NCBI RefSeq assembly: GCF_003667275.1
Contig: NZ_RCNV01000006.1
Span: forward strand, 124,001-188,000
Direction of reading: 5' to 3'
Length of the DNA: 64,000 nt
Source: Mesonia aquimarina
GTDB lineage: Bacteria > Bacteroidota > Bacteroidia > Flavobacteriales > Flavobacteriaceae
Shown here: one piece after another, positions 29,601-36,107 of the stretch
Numbering within the stretch: the stretch's first letter is position 1
How the letters are laid out: each line of letters begins with the position of its first letter
Program-made: the position numbers and the translations under genes
Notes under the pieces: model-generated
Told to the model about the DNA's origin: nothing
Seen by the model: only the letters and a program-made list of their open reading frames with translations
The model's database searches: none

Positions 29601-30723
29601 CATTGGAGTAGTAGAAATTACAGTAGAGGAGCGTCCATCGATTGTAGATCAACCCATAGCAGAAGAGTTCTGTTCAGATGAGCCTGGCGGAGACAGTGTA
29701 AGTCTTGATTTAACACAGTATGATGAGCAAGTAAACCCAGGCAGTCCTCAAGGAACCGCAGTGGTTTATTATGCCGATCAAACGGCTTATGAAAATGGAG
29801 AAGCCATCCAAGAGCCTAGTTTTTATACTACTGTAAGTAATCCACAGACGGTGATTGTAGAGACGATCAACACCACAACTTTATGTGAATCACCAAGTGT
29901 AGCGGAGATCACCATTAGTGTGAATGACCGTCCATTGGTAGACATTAGCGATTATGACGGTTTATATATCTGTGAAGACAGTAATCTACAAACCCCTGTA
30001 GAAGGCGGAAATTATGATCCTATTATAATAGATACTGGCTTAAATGAATCTGATTATAACTTTGTATGGACCTTAGAGGGGTCAACATTAAACGAGACGG
30101 GATCTAGTTTATCAGCAAACCAATCGGGAACCTATCAAGTGACAGTAAGCGATCAAGATGGAAATATAGTTTGTAGCACGAGCAGTAGTGCAACTATAGA
30201 AGAGGCTAACCCTCCGGAGTTTGAGTTGAGTCCATTAACACTTTCTTTTGAAGAAGAGCATGGTATTATGGTAAGTATGATCAGTGGTGATGGAGACTAT
30301 GAATTCCGTTTAGACAATGGGCCTTGGCAAACAGCTCAGGCGGATGGCACCTTAACTTTTGAAGGTGTGGATCCGGGAGAACATATCGTTTACGGACGAG
30401 ATCTTAACGGATGTGGAACGACGATAAAAACCATCTCTTTTATCGATTATCCTGAATTTTTCACTCCTAATGAAGACGGGTATAACGATACTTGGAACAT
30501 CATTGGCTTACAAGATCAGCCACAGGCAAAGGTGTTTATCTTTGATCGCTATGGAAAACTTCTTAAACAGTTAAGTCCGAGTGGTCCGGGATGGGATGGT
30601 ACCTATAACGGTAACCCTGTGCCTTCTAATGACTACTGGTTCAGCGTAGAGTATATCGAAACCTTACCTGATGGTAGTCAACAACCAAGAACGTTTAAAG
30701 CGAACTTTACACTAAAAAGATAA
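23605..30723 (+). CDS. Giant repeat adhesin with T9SS type B sorting domain
   Basis: 2372 residues. A signal-anchor region (to about residue 37) is followed by a propeller-like N-terminal domain like those of the genes at 14063 and 60268 (EAANWYFGNRASVNFDTG), then a PKD domain near 429-466. About 16 repeats of roughly 95-110 residues follow, from about 488 to 2109. Each has C-D-x-D-x-D-G-x-A-x-F-D-L-T, then SVSYYES..DA, then a Y-x-N-x-x-x-PQTIWVR segment and a conserved Cys. The DxDxDG loops look like calcium sites and the Cys pair may form a disulfide. The end is a gliding-motility-type CTD (FFTPNEDGYNDTW, FDRYGKLL). Probably a SprB-like filamentous adhesin. The repeats are more GC-rich than the N-terminal part. 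Confidence 0.9.
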   Translation: MINRLTSNILFLRSSIDLTRLFCTLCFILLSFTVHSQKEAANWYFGNRASVNFDTGTTVAQYDGQLNTREGCATVSDSNGNLLFYTDGSIVYNANHQILQNGTGLLGHFSSSQSAIIVPDPGNNNKYYLFTVDYQGNNGGLAYSVIDMNLDGGLGGIISNQKNIILEGSVSEKLTAVNHQNGQDVWVISHKLDSNEFVAYLVTSSGVNINPVISPVGDVHNSGSNDMNGWGAIGYLKASPNGLRLACAKSYINQGLELFDFNNANGTVFNQMKLSTEGTYGIEFSTDSQLLYATTISLPFDTSFVPKILQYDLTQTSLIDVQNSEQTITTGYSSALQLGIDGKIYVANFESSYLSVINSPNQLGTSCDFNADVVYLKDPLAPAWIDYFKSLIGLPPFIASYFQYEIEIEQFCEGDETKFSILTQADLTVTDWNFGDPVSGTANTSNLESPIHVFSSPGTYTVTLSLGTDLGYEMNLTKEVTIYETPQAVPVDDLWFCDEENDGESIDLTESNSNVLGNQTNPHFSITYYESQSDAEQGVNKITTPENFTLQSDCTTLYVRIENSLNEDCFDVSPFQVCLSTVSVISVSNLEECDSDNNGSAIFDLTVNDTAVLGADQPASDYSVSYYEDEASAEAGTPSIGTPTAYENSSSPQTIWVRIESNTLNSCYAVDSFTITSYESGIANPVPDLSYCDTDTNGDAVYDLTQNTPILLGAQDANDFTVSYYETIAEANVPTNAIADPANYTAGSNSQTIYVRIENAINGDCYNVTDFTLETTPVTVGVVSDKFECDGGTTGTATFDLTDSDQEALSGQSPQDYSVSYYASQTDLDNDNAIAVPTAYENTSNPQEIFVRVSADDLGSCFSETSFMIEATPSAPIADPSPLIACDTDNDGFYTLFDLESKTDEITLGNADLEVSYHLTSSDANLGVSAVSSPYSNTTAYNDVIYVRVEDAVNGCVLQTELALEVYDRPVISTPTGLSQCDDDADGFAIFDLTQVEAEVLDGQDPAPFSITYHTDEQEAEDGVNAITNPGSYENQTNPESIWIRVTDTTTPTGCYSVVELILAVNPLPVINQPEPLAVCDDLASGSDTDELSVFDLTSKEQEITGGDSSYSINWYATDSFGEVGPATLIMSPGSYANAGNEENVIAEVSNQYNCSRLITLTLVVNPLPSPTPTSELDPYIVCDDDNDGFAEFDLSTQDDLIANEEADVEISYYATAEDAEEGFTSDQLPSLYGNTTAFSQVIYARSTNTETGCYRYVELSLEVRSLPNFAGELEDLFSCDGVDADGTAIFDLTENESTIYGDVDPSLYTLSYYTSEADALTSTDPIGVPTAYSNQGVSPLTVWVRYANVDSGCVRIGSFELRVGESPAITNPSPLSACDDSAGAIDDEVGLFDLTSKTPEITGGDNSLSVSYYESQEDLDNDQAIASAEAYENIANEQTVQVKVSNASGCESFTSLTLVVTPNPSIAEELAALEVCDIDNDGFEEFDLESYKSVILDGEPNVSVSYHLTEDAADLGVNPIDTSTPYGTSNLAQTIWVRVTNTGPSGDNGTGCYVVRSLELIVVPSPEISEELEDLYVCDDGTASGIAVFDLTENTDNVLGNQDPSELTITYHESQADAESGDAPIAVPSQYTNLTNGQLIYVRIEDESTGCIDSFDFTDDNSFSLNVESTPALTQPEPLQLCAADYDNDPFAQAEFDLTVKEGEIADEDPAPNSYVFTYYASQSDLEADQAIADPTAYQNIANPQTVYVAVTNSLTENNCSTVISLTIEVLPLPSPSETDLEALRLQGCDDDNDGVAVDPFNLIQSGQLIAGGENVEISYYKTELAAEEGDETVAEFIANPTAYVNEPSFNEQNEEGLSVQVIYARVDSGINGNFCYVIVPFELQVIGAPVLNPAGDPNFGYTLCEDGTSGEVAVNFDDITENLYDPVDGDPSTIIPLLDPATDQDQNIDNYTVTYYAFEEDAEDGVNALNNGELATDGTLYYIRVEYADTGCFNTDAIGVVEITVEERPSIVDQPIAEEFCSDEPGGDSVSLDLTQYDEQVNPGSPQGTAVVYYADQTAYENGEAIQEPSFYTTVSNPQTVIVETINTTTLCESPSVAEITISVNDRPLVDISDYDGLYICEDSNLQTPVEGGNYDPIIIDTGLNESDYNFVWTLEGSTLNETGSSLSANQSGTYQVTVSDQDGNIVCSTSSSATIEEANPPEFELSPLTLSFEEEHGIMVSMISGDGDYEFRLDNGPWQTAQADGTLTFEGVDPGEHIVYGRDLNGCGTTIKTISFIDYPEFFTPNEDGYNDTWNIIGLQDQPQAKVFIFDRYGKLLKQLSPSGPGWDGTYNGNPVPSNDYWFSVEYIETLPDGSQQPRTFKANFTLKR

Positions 30724-30761
30724 AAAACAATAAAATTTTAGGATCAGTTTAAAATGTTTTA

Positions 30762-30769
30762 TATATTTG
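30762..30769 (+). promoter_or_regulatory. Predicted -7 promoter box of the methionine operon
   Basis: TATATTTG matches TAnnTTTG exactly and lies 22 bases before the first Met-rich leader ORF. No strong -33 element is visible. Confidence 0.5.
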
Positions 30770-30791
30770 GCTCTGGAATAGAATAAAAATT

Positions 30792-30860
30792 ATGAAAAAA
30801 ATAATGTACATAATGCTAATGATGATGCCTTGGGTTTCCCCAGCGGTTAGCTTTGTATAA
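30792..30860 (+). CDS. Methionine leader peptide 1 (attenuator)
   Basis: 22-codon ORF beginning MKKIMYIMLMMMPWV, with six Met codons of which three are consecutive (30819-30827). It follows a promoter-like box and precedes a strong terminator, upstream of the methionine operon. The last codons contain CAGCGG (30841-30846), which can pair with CCGCTG (30885-30890) in the 5' arm of the terminator. A ribosome stalled at the Met codons would leave this arm free to form the antiterminator. This is the layout of classical leader-peptide attenuators such as those of his and trp. The coding potential and pairing are seen in the sequence; regulation by charged tRNA-Met is inferred. Confidence 0.8.
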   Translation: MKKIMYIMLMMMPWVSPAVSFV

Positions 30861-30880
30861 ATTTAAATGTATAAATTTGA

Positions 30881-30917
30881 AGAGCCGCTGTTAGAAAACA
30901 GCGGCTCTTTTTTTTTT
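30881..30917 (+). terminator. Attenuator terminator 1 of the methionine operon
   Basis: Perfect 12-bp stem AGAGCCGCTGTT/AACAGCGGCTCT with an AGAA loop and ten T. It begins 20 bases after leader ORF 1. It could also stop read-through from the upstream adhesin gene, but the promoter box and leader ORF before it favour attenuation. Confidence 0.85.
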
Positions 30918-30962
30918 ACTATAAAATAAAAATTTTTGATACAACACTTTTGTAATAACGTA

Positions 30963-31025
30963 ATGATGATGAACTCTATGATGACCATGATGATGGGACA
31001 TCTAATACGCTATTGCCGGAAGTGA
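30963..31025 (+). CDS. Methionine leader peptide 2 (attenuator)
   Basis: 20-codon ORF beginning MMMNSMMTMMM: eight of the first eleven codons are ATG. It lies between terminator 1 and terminator 2, so the two attenuators are in series. The 3' end of the ORF, around CCGGAAGTGAGCT (31016-31028), can pair imperfectly with AGCCCCTTTGG in the 5' arm of terminator 2 (one mismatch, small bulges), a weaker antiterminator than in the other leaders of this window. I see no exact -7 box between the two leaders, so one transcript probably carries both. Function inferred from codon content and position. Confidence 0.78.
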   Translation: MMMNSMMTMMMGHLIRYCRK

Positions 31026-31044
31026 GCTAAATAATAATTTAATT

Positions 31045-31086
31045 AAAAAGCCCCTTTGGTAATAGTTTCCAAAGGGGCTTTTTTTT
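31045..31086 (+). terminator. Attenuator terminator 2 of the methionine operon
   Basis: 15-base arm AAAAAGCCCCTTTGG (31045-31059) pairs with CCAAAGGGGCTTTTT, followed by more T, ending 25 bases before the metY start. Its position directly in front of the first gene argues that it controls entry into the operon. Confidence 0.88.
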
Positions 31087-31111
31087 GTTTACTAATTTAA
31101 AAATATCAATT

Positions 31112-32392
31112 ATGAGTGGATTACAATTTTCGACTAAGGCATTACACGCTGGACATCAAGTACAGGAAAATGGGGGAACAAGGGCAGTACCTTTGTATCA
31201 ATCTAGTTCTTATGTTTTTAAGAATACTGATCATGCGGCTAATTTATTCAAGCTTTCTGAACCCGGTTTTATTTATGGGCGTCTAAATAATCCAACCAAT
31301 GCAGTTTTAGAGCAACGTCTAACCGAGTTAGAGGATGGGGTTGGAGCTGTTGTAACCGCTTCAGGAACTGCAGCTATTCATACTTGTTTGCTGAGTTTAT
31401 TAAAAACAGGAGATCACATAGTAGCTTCTAGTAGTTTATATGGCGGAACCTATAATTTATTGAATGTAACTTTAAAGCGTTTAGGTATTGAAACTAGTTT
31501 TGTAGATCCAAGAGAACCCGAAAACGTTAAAAAAGCTATTCAGGAAAATACTCGTGCAATTTTTATAGAATCGTTAGGAAATCCGAAATTAGATATTCCT
31601 GATCTTTCCGTCATCGGCAAGTATGCTCAGCAAGCACAAGTTCCTTTTATTGTTGATAACACAATAGCAACACCTTACCTCCTTCGACCTATAGATTACG
31701 GGGCTAATATAGTTATCCATTCGTTAACAAAATATATCAATGGTAATGGTACAGCCTTAGGGGGTGCTATAATTGATGCAGGTAATTTTAATTGGGCAAA
31801 TGGTAAATTTCCTGAATTTACCGAACCTTCTCCAGGGTATCATGGCTTATGCTATTACGAAACTTTTCGAGAAGCAGCTTTTATAATAAAAGCACGAGTA
31901 GAAGGTCTTCGAGATTATGGAGCTGCGTTAAGTCCATTTAATGCTTTTCAAATTTTACAAGGATTAGAAACTTTACCTCTTCGGATTATAAAGCATTCAG
32001 AGCAGGCACTTTCTTTAGCAAAATGGTTACAACAACAACCACAAGTTGCTTGGGTGAATTATCCAGGTCTGTCTAATAGTCCCTATTATTCATTGAGTAA
32101 AAAGTACTTGCCTAAAGGTCAAAGTGGAATTGTAACCTTTGGAGTAAAAGGAGGGTACGAAGCGGCAAAAAAACTTGTAGATGCTACTAAATTGTTTTCT
32201 CTTCTTGCAAATATAGGGGATACCAAATCCTTGATTCTACATCCGGCTAGTACTGCTCATCAACAATTAACAGATGAACAACAAGAGGAAGCAGGAGTGA
32301 CCAAAGATTTAATTCGTTTAAGTGTCGGGTTAGAGAATTTGGTGGATTTAAAGAAAGATTTACAACAGGCCTTAACTCAAATTAGCATTTAG
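31112..32392 (+). CDS. metY: O-acetylhomoserine sulfhydrylase
   Basis: PLP enzyme that makes homocysteine from O-acetylhomoserine and sulfide. 426 residues from the Met at 31112 (MSGLQFSTKALHAGHQ); the longer frame begins with a TTG inside the terminator and is not used. Family marks: GGTRAVPLYQSSSYVF, the loop around SLYGGTYNLL, and the PLP-lysine segment VIHSLTKYINGNGTALGG, where the extra GNGT is typical of MetY rather than MetB/MetC. First gene of the methionine operon, under the two Met-leader attenuators. A second, shorter sulfhydrylase-like gene lies at 34475. Confidence 0.93.
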   Translation: MSGLQFSTKALHAGHQVQENGGTRAVPLYQSSSYVFKNTDHAANLFKLSEPGFIYGRLNNPTNAVLEQRLTELEDGVGAVVTASGTAAIHTCLLSLLKTGDHIVASSSLYGGTYNLLNVTLKRLGIETSFVDPREPENVKKAIQENTRAIFIESLGNPKLDIPDLSVIGKYAQQAQVPFIVDNTIATPYLLRPIDYGANIVIHSLTKYINGNGTALGGAIIDAGNFNWANGKFPEFTEPSPGYHGLCYYETFREAAFIIKARVEGLRDYGAALSPFNAFQILQGLETLPLRIIKHSEQALSLAKWLQQQPQVAWVNYPGLSNSPYYSLSKKYLPKGQSGIVTFGVKGGYEAAKKLVDATKLFSLLANIGDTKSLILHPASTAHQQLTDEQQEEAGVTKDLIRLSVGLENLVDLKKDLQQALTQISI

Positions 32393-32414
32393 AAACTCAT
32401 AAACGACTCTGATT

Positions 32415-33428
32415 ATGAAACTTGTGGAAAGCTTATTTGTAGAGAATATAGAAACTCAGCATGGAGAAAAACGTGATTTTACGGTGTATTATCAGCTTTT
32501 TGGACCTCCTTTGGGAGAGGCTCCTATTGTATTGATAAATCATCCCCTTACCGGAAATTCTGAAGTTACTGGATCGCAAGGTTGGTGGAAAGAAATTGTA
32601 GGGAAAGAAAAGGTTATTGATATAGAAAAATATACTGTTTTAGCTTTGAACATCCCCGGTAATGGATACCCTTACAATGAATTTTCCTCAATCGTTTATA
32701 CTCATCTATCACTTTTTGATATAGCTCAAGTTTTTATAAAAAGCTTAGAAAAATTAAATATTGACCATTTGTATGCTATTATAGGAGGTTCTATAGGAGG
32801 AGCGCTGGCCTGGCAAATTGCAGCTTTACGTCCTTATTTAACTGAATATCTAATTCCCATTGCTACAGATTATAAGGCGACAGACTGGCTTTTAGGAATT
32901 TGTGAGGTACAAAGAGCAATTTTATCGAATTCTAAGTGTGCTGTGGAGGATGCTCGTAAACATGCAATGTTATGCTATAGAACTCCTACATCCCTTCATC
33001 ATAAATTTAATAGAGAAAAAGTAAAAGATAGTCAAGAATATCAAATTTGTTCTTGGTTAAATTATCATGGCAATTCTTTAAAAAAGCGCTATCAGCTTCA
33101 AGCCTATAAATTAATGAATCACCTTTTAAGTAGTCTTGATATTTCTCAAGGACAAAACAATTTTTTAGAAATAGCAGCAGGTATTTCTGCTAAAATACTA
33201 ATGATAACTATCCCTAATGATGGCCTTTTTTTAGCTGATGAAAATTGGGAAACTTATGTAAACTTAAAACCATTAAAGCCTGACATTACTATTAAGGAAT
33301 TAAAATCTATACACGGGCATGATGCCTTTTTACTGGAATATAAACAACTTGAACAATTATTAAAACCAATCTTTAAAACAGAAAAAAATCATGAAACGAA
33401 TTCACATCATCTTGTTCGGAATTGGTAA
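32415..33428 (+). CDS. metX: Homoserine O-acetyltransferase
   Basis: Alpha/beta-hydrolase fold enzyme that activates homoserine with acetyl-CoA. 337 residues; nucleophile elbow GGSIGG with Ser126 (canonical GGSMGG) and a C-terminal catalytic His in HGHDAFLLE near residue 300, the usual MetX ending. The early motif INHPLTGNSEV corresponds to the oxyanion strand. It supplies the substrate of the metY and metZ products beside it. The last 38 bases overlap the next gene in another frame, suggesting translational coupling. The native acyl donor (acetyl or succinyl) cannot be read with certainty. Confidence 0.9.
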   Translation: MKLVESLFVENIETQHGEKRDFTVYYQLFGPPLGEAPIVLINHPLTGNSEVTGSQGWWKEIVGKEKVIDIEKYTVLALNIPGNGYPYNEFSSIVYTHLSLFDIAQVFIKSLEKLNIDHLYAIIGGSIGGALAWQIAALRPYLTEYLIPIATDYKATDWLLGICEVQRAILSNSKCAVEDARKHAMLCYRTPTSLHHKFNREKVKDSQEYQICSWLNYHGNSLKKRYQLQAYKLMNHLLSSLDISQGQNNFLEIAAGISAKILMITIPNDGLFLADENWETYVNLKPLKPDITIKELKSIHGHDAFLLEYKQLEQLLKPIFKTEKNHETNSHHLVRNW

Positions 33429-34464
33429 TGTAGGAAGTGCATTACTAGATCAATTAATAGAAACTCAACTAAAGTTGAAAGCTGAGTACGGAGTAGAAAT
33501 AGAGATTCCAATTATTTTAAATTCAAGTACAGCCTATTTTCCTACAGAAGGGTTATCTACAAATTGGAGAGAGGAATTTAAAAAATCAGGAACTCCTTAT
33601 CGCTTGTCTGATATTATAGCATATACCCATGCAAAGAATTTTAAAAATTTAATTGCTATAGACGCCACAGCTTCTTCAGATTTTGTATTGGAATATGAGT
33701 ATCTTATTGAAAATGGCTTTCATTTGATTGCAGCGAATAAAGTAGCGAATACGAAAGAACAGTCTTTTTATGATAATTTACGAAAACAACTTAGCATACA
33801 TGCGAAGAAATTTTATTATGAAACTAATGTAGGGGCTGGACTACCGGTTGTAGAAACCTTGAGCCTATTACATCATTCCGGAGAGAAAATCAACAAAGTA
33901 AGAGGGGTTTTTTCGGGATCTTTGAGTTACCTGTTTAACGTTTTTTCCATTGAAAATAAATGCTTTAGTGAAGTATTGGAGCAAGCTGAAAAAAAAGGAT
34001 ATACCGAACCTGATCCAAGAGTAGATCTTTCCGGTACAGATGTAGCGCGTAAACTTTTAATTTTAGCCAGAGAACTACAGCTTCGTGTAAATTTAGAAGA
34101 TGTAGCGGTAGAAAGCTTAGTTCCTTCTTCTTTAAATGGAAAAACCTCTTTACAAAGTTTTCAACAAAGAATAACTTCCTTAGATGATACTTTTTATGGA
34201 TTGAAGCAATCTTTAGCTTCAGATGAAGTATTACGTTATATAGGAGAATTAGATGTAAGTGCAAACAGTTTACAAGTAAAACTCGTTAAGGCTAAAAAAG
34301 ATAGTCCTTTAGGAGCTTTAAAGGGAGCAGATTCTTTATTTGAGATTTATACGGAATCTTATGGCGAGTTACCTCTAGTAATACAAGGAGCCGGAGCCGG
34401 AGCACAAGTTACCGCTCGCGGAATATATACTGATTTATTAAAACTTTCAGGACACTTGAATTAA
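33391..34464 (+). CDS. hom: Homoserine dehydrogenase
   Basis: Reduces aspartate semialdehyde to homoserine with NAD(P)H. 357 residues, monofunctional: an N-terminal nucleotide-binding loop (FGIGNVGSALLD), ATASSDFVLEYEYLI and AANKVANT in the dinucleotide domain, GVFSGSLSYLFN, and the family signature KKGYTEPDPRVDLSGTDVARK. No aspartokinase domain and no C-terminal ACT domain, so no built-in allosteric site is visible. It overlaps metX by 38 bases. Its place inside the met operon suggests homoserine made here is meant for methionine. Confidence 0.93.
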   Translation: MKRIHIILFGIGNVGSALLDQLIETQLKLKAEYGVEIEIPIILNSSTAYFPTEGLSTNWREEFKKSGTPYRLSDIIAYTHAKNFKNLIAIDATASSDFVLEYEYLIENGFHLIAANKVANTKEQSFYDNLRKQLSIHAKKFYYETNVGAGLPVVETLSLLHHSGEKINKVRGVFSGSLSYLFNVFSIENKCFSEVLEQAEKKGYTEPDPRVDLSGTDVARKLLILARELQLRVNLEDVAVESLVPSSLNGKTSLQSFQQRITSLDDTFYGLKQSLASDEVLRYIGELDVSANSLQVKLVKAKKDSPLGALKGADSLFEIYTESYGELPLVIQGAGAGAQVTARGIYTDLLKLSGHLN

Positions 34465-34474
34465 CATCTAATTT

Positions 34475-35644
34475 ATGAAAGATCATATTGAAACTCAAGC
34501 GATACGAACACAATTAGAGCGAACGCAGTATCAAGAACATTCTAGTCCACTTTATTTAACTTCCAGCTATGTTTTTGAAGATGCTGAAGACATGCGTGCA
34601 TCTTTCGCGGAAGAAAAGGAGCGTAATATTTACAGCCGTTTTTCCAATCCTAATACTACTGAGTTTATCAATAAAGTAGCCCGTATGGAAGGCGCAGAAG
34701 ATGGCTACGCTTTTGCATCCGGAATGGCTGCTGTGTTTTCTACACTGGCAGCTTTATTGGATAGTGAAGATCATGTACTTGCCGCCAGATCATTATTTGG
34801 TTCTACGCATAGTCTTTTTACAAAGTTTTTTCCAAAATGGAATATTCATCATAATTATTTCTCGAGTACTGCTGATCCGAATGAAATAGAAAAGATGATT
34901 ACCTCGAAAACAAAAGTGCTTTTTGTGGAAACCCCCACCAATCCGGGCTTGGAAGTTTTGGATTTATCTGCTTTAGGACAATTAGCAAAAAAGCATCAGT
35001 TAATCTTTATTGTCGATAATTGTTTTGCTACTCCTTATTTACAACAGCCTATAGCTTTTGGAGCAGATTTGGTTATTCATTCCGCTACAAAGTTAATTGA
35101 CGGACAAGGAAGAGTCTTAGGAGGAGTTTGTGTAGGAAGAAAAGATCTTATTCGTGAAATTTACTTGTTTTCAAGAAACACCGGACCTGCTATGTCTCCA
35201 TTTAATGCTTGGGTTTTATCAAAAAGTATGGAAACCTTATCGGTACGTGTAGAAAAGCATTGTGAGAATGCATTAAAAATAGCGCATTTTTTACAAAAAC
35301 ATCAAAAAGTAACGCAGGTACGTTATCCTTTTTTGAATTCACATCCCAATTATCAGCTAGCAAAAAAGCAAATGAAACTTGGAGGATGTGTCGTTTCCTT
35401 TGAAATAAGAGGAGGCATAAAAGCAGGACGTCGGTTTGTAAATGCATTGAAGCTATGTTCTCGAAGTGCCAACTTAGGTGATACGCGAACAATAGTTACC
35501 CACCCTGCTTCAACCACCCATAGTAAACTTTCAGAAGAAGAACGTCAAGATGCCGGAATTACTCCCGGTTTAATCAGGGTCTCCGTAGGTTTAGAATATA
35601 TTAATGATATAAAAGAGGACTTATTACAAGCGTTAAATACTTAA
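34475..35644 (+). CDS. metZ: O-succinylhomoserine sulfhydrylase-like / cystathionine gamma-synthase family enzyme
   Basis: 389-residue PLP enzyme of the Cys/Met metabolism family. Marks: SSPLYLTSSYVFEDAEDM, YSRFSNPNT, FASGMAAVFSTLAALL and the PLP-lysine segment LVIHSATKLIDGQGRVLGG. The sequence is closer to MetZ than to MetY (shorter, no GNGT insert). With MetX upstream the real substrate is probably O-acetylhomoserine. It may duplicate the MetY step or use another sulfur donor; whether it makes homocysteine or cystathionine cannot be decided from sequence alone. Confidence 0.85.
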   Translation: MKDHIETQAIRTQLERTQYQEHSSPLYLTSSYVFEDAEDMRASFAEEKERNIYSRFSNPNTTEFINKVARMEGAEDGYAFASGMAAVFSTLAALLDSEDHVLAARSLFGSTHSLFTKFFPKWNIHHNYFSSTADPNEIEKMITSKTKVLFVETPTNPGLEVLDLSALGQLAKKHQLIFIVDNCFATPYLQQPIAFGADLVIHSATKLIDGQGRVLGGVCVGRKDLIREIYLFSRNTGPAMSPFNAWVLSKSMETLSVRVEKHCENALKIAHFLQKHQKVTQVRYPFLNSHPNYQLAKKQMKLGGCVVSFEIRGGIKAGRRFVNALKLCSRSANLGDTRTIVTHPASTTHSKLSEEERQDAGITPGLIRVSVGLEYINDIKEDLLQALNT

Positions 35645-35655
35645 TACAAGCCATT

Positions 35656-36093
35656 ATGCAAATTATATTAAAGAAATCGATAAAAGAGGGATACTTTAAA
35701 ACACTTGATGAATATGGAAATGAGGTATGGGTTTCTAATAACCGTGAAGTAGAAGAGAAGCAGTCTAGCCCAATGGGTCTTTTTTTAAGAGGAATTGCCG
35801 GGTGCTGTGCGATTGATATTACCTCTATTCTTCATAAACAACGTTATGAGGTAGATGACTTGGAAATGCATGTCAAAGGAATGCGTAGTTCTCCATCAAT
35901 TCCAAATGTATTTACTTCAATTCATTTGTTAATCTTAGTCAAAGGGGATATCCCCCTTATAAAAGTTAAAAGAGCAATAGAATTATCGTTGTCTCGCTAC
36001 TGTTCAGCGGCAGCTATATTAAAAAAAACAGCGAAAATTTATTATTCGCTTGAATTAAATGAGATAAAAGAAGTAGAGCAAAAACCAATTTAA
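35656..36093 (+). CDS. OsmC-family protein in the methionine operon
   Basis: 145 residues with the two conserved cysteines of the OsmC/Ohr fold, in AGCCAIDI near residue 52 and SRYCSAAAIL near 115. Members of this family reduce organic peroxides through this thiol pair, while many have no known role. It sits 11 bases after metZ and 14 bases before metH within the operon. A role in protecting thiol intermediates or in sulfur transfer is possible but only inferred. No signal peptide. Confidence 0.85.
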   Translation: MQIILKKSIKEGYFKTLDEYGNEVWVSNNREVEEKQSSPMGLFLRGIAGCCAIDITSILHKQRYEVDDLEMHVKGMRSSPSIPNVFTSIHLLILVKGDIPLIKVKRAIELSLSRYCSAAAILKKTAKIYYSLELNEIKEVEQKPI

Positions 36094-36107
36094 TAAAAAA
36101 TTAAAAA

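Noticed and set aside
25060-29940. CRISPR-like or DNA-level tandem repeat array
   Set aside because: The repeats are at protein level, degenerate at DNA level and in one open frame; no CRISPR repeat-spacer pattern was seen anywhere in the window.
30724-31084. SAM riboswitch upstream of the methionine operon
   Set aside because: I found no arrangement resembling SAM-I or SAM-II cores; the space is filled by two short Met-rich ORFs and two terminators.
31085-31111. Upstream TTG start of metY
   Set aside because: It lies in the T tail of the attenuator terminator; the ATG at 31112 gives the normal MetY N-terminus.
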